From: Lysobacterales bacterium
GTDB taxonomy: Bacteria; Pseudomonadota; Gammaproteobacteria; Xanthomonadales; Rhodanobacteraceae
Direction of reading: 5' to 3'
Assembly (NCBI GenBank): GCA_016721015.1
Contig: JADKJL010000009.1
Location: 186,001-250,000, forward strand
Length of the DNA stretch: 64,000 bases
Shown: positions 61,860 to 64,000 of the stretch, one piece after another
Numbering within the stretch: the first letter of the stretch is position 1
How the letters are laid out: every line of letters starts with the position of its first letter
Notes under the pieces: model-generated
What the model saw: only the letters and a program-made list of their open reading frames with translations
Databases searched by the model: none
What the model was told of the DNA's origin: nothing
Translations under genes and position numbers: made by a program

Positions 61860-63743
61860 TCACTTTTGCTCTTTTGCCTTGGCAATCCATGCACGCATAT
61901 CGCGTTCGATCACAGGCAACGCGGAAGCCGAAATCGCGAGCAGGTGATCATGGAATTGGCGGATATCGAATTTGTCGCCGTAGGCGGCTTCCGCCTCCTT
62001 GCGCAGTTGCTGGATCTTGAGCATGCCGATCTTGTAGCCAAGGGCCTGCCCGGGCCAGACCACGTAGCGCTCGATCTCGGACACCGCACCATTCTGATCG
62101 GCGCCTTCGGTGGCGATCATGTAGTCGATGGCTTTTTCGCGACTCCATTTCTGCGCATGCATGCCGGTATCGACGACGAGCCGAACCGCGCGATGCAACT
62201 CATCACGCAGGCGACCGATGTTGCCGATCGGATCGTCGTCATACATGCCCATTTCGGCGGCCAGCGCTTCGGCGTAAAGAGCCCAGCCCTCGCCTGCGGA
62301 GTTCGAATAGAAACTCTTGGCAATGAACGGCGTGTCTTGATCGATCGCAATGGCCATCTGCATGTGATGGCCGGGAATGGATTCGTGGAAGGTCAGCGTC
62401 GGCGCAGAAAACTTCGGCAGCGCCGCCGTATCGCGAAGGTTGACCCAGAAGATGCCGGGACGTGATCCATCCGGCGCAGGCGGATCGTAGTAGCCACCGG
62501 GCGCGGAATCCTGACTGAACTCAGGCACGGTGCGCACTTCGAGCGGATGTTTGGGCAGATTCCCGAACAACTTGGGCAAGAGCGAATTCATGTGATCGAT
62601 CTTCGCCTGAATACTGGCCAGCAACTGCGCTTTGCCTTCCGCCGTATTCGGAAACACATAGCGAGGATCGGCGGACAACTTGATCATGCGCTCGCCCACG
62701 GTGCCTTCGTTGTAGCCCTGAGCACGCAGCAGAACATCCATCTCGGCGGTGATGCGAGCCACTTCATCAAGACCGATCTGATGCACCTCCTCGGCATCCA
62801 GATCACTGTCGGTCATATGCTTGATCATGGCCTTGTACAGCGCAGCACCATTCGGAAGACGCCAGAGTCCGGCATCGTGTGGCGCCAGCGGCGCGATCTC
62901 GCCGAGGTAGGCGCTGATGCGCTGGTAGGCCGGGAGTACACCGTTGCCGACAATTTCCAGCGCCTTCGACGAATACGTGTTCGCATCTGCAACATCGGCA
63001 GCTTTGAGCTTGCTGGCGAAGCTCGTGACCAGCACATTGTCGGGTGCTGGCGTTGCCGCGAAGGCGTCGGTCACGGCCTTGGCCTTGTTGACGATGAAGT
63101 CGGGAGGAATCGCACCGAGCGCCACATCGTGGCGCATCGTTGCCAAAGCCCCATCGAGGATTCCGGGAAAGCGTTCAAGGCGTAACAGGTATTCTTCTGC
63201 TTCGTCAGCATTGCGAACCGTCTGCTGCGCTTCCATCAGCTTCGGAATATCGACGGTGACTCCGGAGTTCTGGTTGATCACGTAGGGCAGATACCAGATG
63301 CCGTACACGTCGAAACTGCTGCCGAAATCGACCACTCGCGTCGGCCCAAGCGCGCCATCGAACAAGGTGATGAGGCTGTCGCGGATACGCAGTTGATCGG
63401 CGCTGAGCGTTTCAGTCGGCGTTGCCCTCACCTCGGCAAGTCGATTTTCCATTTCACTTGTGCGCGCTGCTTCGCCGGCAACCGAACGATCGTTGAGGCG
63501 GGCATCGGCGGCGGAGGTGAGCTCCTCCGGTGCACCGTTGTAGGTTGCCGACTCCGGCACCTGCTGGTAGTAGCTTTTTGTCAGGTGATCCACGGCAGCA
63601 TCCAGTGCGGCGCTCGCTTGCATTGCATCGGCAGCCGCAGGGGCCGTTTCATCGACTGATGGCGTGACGACGTCTTTCTCCCTCTGGCCGCATGCGCCAA
63701 GAACCAGTATGGAAACCATCAGTGTCAATGCGTGTCGAATCAT
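61860..63743 (-). CDS. DUF885 family lipoprotein, probable metallopeptidase
   Basis: 627 residues. Lipoprotein signal MIRHALTLMVSILVLGACGQ with lipobox LGAC. The DUF885 zinc motif LTFHESIPGHHMQMAIAID gives HESxxGHH, and VWPGQALGYKIGMLKIQQLR is the conserved C-terminal segment. The protein is mostly helical, as in this family (related to M32-like peptidases), and is predicted to face the periplasm. The upstream 257 bp to the window edge contain no gene that I can support. Confidence 0.9.
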   Translation of the reverse strand: MIRHALTLMVSILVLGACGQREKDVVTPSVDETAPAAADAMQASAALDAAVDHLTKSYYQQVPESATYNGAPEELTSAADARLNDRSVAGEAARTSEMENRLAEVRATPTETLSADQLRIRDSLITLFDGALGPTRVVDFGSSFDVYGIWYLPYVINQNSGVTVDIPKLMEAQQTVRNADEAEEYLLRLERFPGILDGALATMRHDVALGAIPPDFIVNKAKAVTDAFAATPAPDNVLVTSFASKLKAADVADANTYSSKALEIVGNGVLPAYQRISAYLGEIAPLAPHDAGLWRLPNGAALYKAMIKHMTDSDLDAEEVHQIGLDEVARITAEMDVLLRAQGYNEGTVGERMIKLSADPRYVFPNTAEGKAQLLASIQAKIDHMNSLLPKLFGNLPKHPLEVRTVPEFSQDSAPGGYYDPPAPDGSRPGIFWVNLRDTAALPKFSAPTLTFHESIPGHHMQMAIAIDQDTPFIAKSFYSNSAGEGWALYAEALAAEMGMYDDDPIGNIGRLRDELHRAVRLVVDTGMHAQKWSREKAIDYMIATEGADQNGAVSEIERYVVWPGQALGYKIGMLKIQQLRKEAEAAYGDKFDIRQFHDHLLAISASALPVIERDMRAWIAKAKEQK

Positions 63744-64000
63744 GGCTGGAGCCTATATTGGGAAATCCAGAGTTGCAGGCAATTCGACCGAAACGCTGGG
63801 CTGGCATTCACTGTCCCTGCTCGACGAGGATGCTCAGGGTTTTTTGACCCGGGTACGACTATCACGAACGGGATTCCAGCGCTGCACCAGCAATCGGCAC
63901 TGCACTGGATCCAACATTCCGGGAAGTGTGGAATGCCCCGGTCCTGCCCCAACGAACGCGTTGGCAAGCAGTGGCGGATCGCCACTTGCATGATACCTGC

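Noticed and set aside
61664..61860. Two short plus-strand frames (MSHANNEAAM..., MAKAISYEEQRNARLQ...)
   Set aside because: The second runs antisense through the DUF885 gene, the first is 43 codons with no family or conserved feature; probably intergenic.
63744..64000. Minus-strand 83-codon frame at the window end
   Set aside because: Low-complexity Cys/Pro/Arg mix, no start signal and no recognisable domain.

Overview
The window is GC-rich and densely coded. The gene order ftsH-rlmE/yhbY, surE-pcm-yqaA-nlpD-rpoS and pyrG-kdsA-eno-ftsB-ispD-ispF-truD, together with family-specific neighbours (DUF4785, DUF885, TolB-like/TPR membrane proteins), points to a gammaproteobacterium of the order Xanthomonadales (Lysobacterales). 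I infer this from protein sequence and synteny; no 16S gene is present. No rRNA, tRNA or CRISPR array was found.

Layout. (1) 1-8,270: surface and secreted proteins on the minus strand. They are a partial autotransporter, a 1.6-kresidue DUF11 repeat protein overlapping it by ATGA, and a secreted caspase-like protein with Sel1 repeats. (2) 8,480-24,970: housekeeping genes: folP, ftsH, rlmE, divergent yhbY and a DUF498 gene, rpoS, nlpD, a DedA-like gene, pcm, surE, divergent smr, a small lipoprotein, truD, ispF, ispD, ftsB, eno, a small membrane protein, kdsA and pyrG. A G-rich minisatellite and a REP pair sit just upstream of ispF. (3) 25,000-26,000: REP copies, a 7-nt minisatellite and roughly 700 bp without a convincing gene. 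(4) 26,013-32,815: a compact five-gene plus-strand operon with 4-13 nt overlaps: UDP-GlcNAc 2-epimerase-like, a predicted alpha-helical-barrel protein, a fused GT2-GT4 glycosyltransferase, a methyltransferase, and a radical SAM protein with a C-terminal beta-rich domain. It looks like an accessory glycan system set between pyrG and parE. (5) 33,079-38,652: parE, an acyltransferase, a secreted lipase-like hydrolase preceded by a PsrA-type operator, and a DUF4785 protein.

(6) 38,892-60,062 is the most striking part: about 21 kb of minus-strand paralogues in two tandem arrays. The first holds five TolB-like/TPR membrane proteins (48,301 down to 38,892), nearly all overlapping by ATGA. The second (60,062 down to 48,666) holds eleven intact and one broken copy of a single-pass membrane protein family resembling DUF6090 (signature MILRRL...W.AI.IE...GVFLG.Q..NWN), most joined by ATGA stop-start overlaps. 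The second array also carries a periplasmic-sensor diguanylate cyclase, a pseudogene with two nonsense codons, a 10-codon gene stub and an inserted REP-like hairpin pair. The periplasmic halves of the copies have diverged strongly while the membrane anchor is nearly constant. I know of no functional description of such an array; sensing, envelope-stress or immunity roles are speculation.

(7) 60,294-63,743: an MFS transporter and a DUF885 lipoprotein peptidase.
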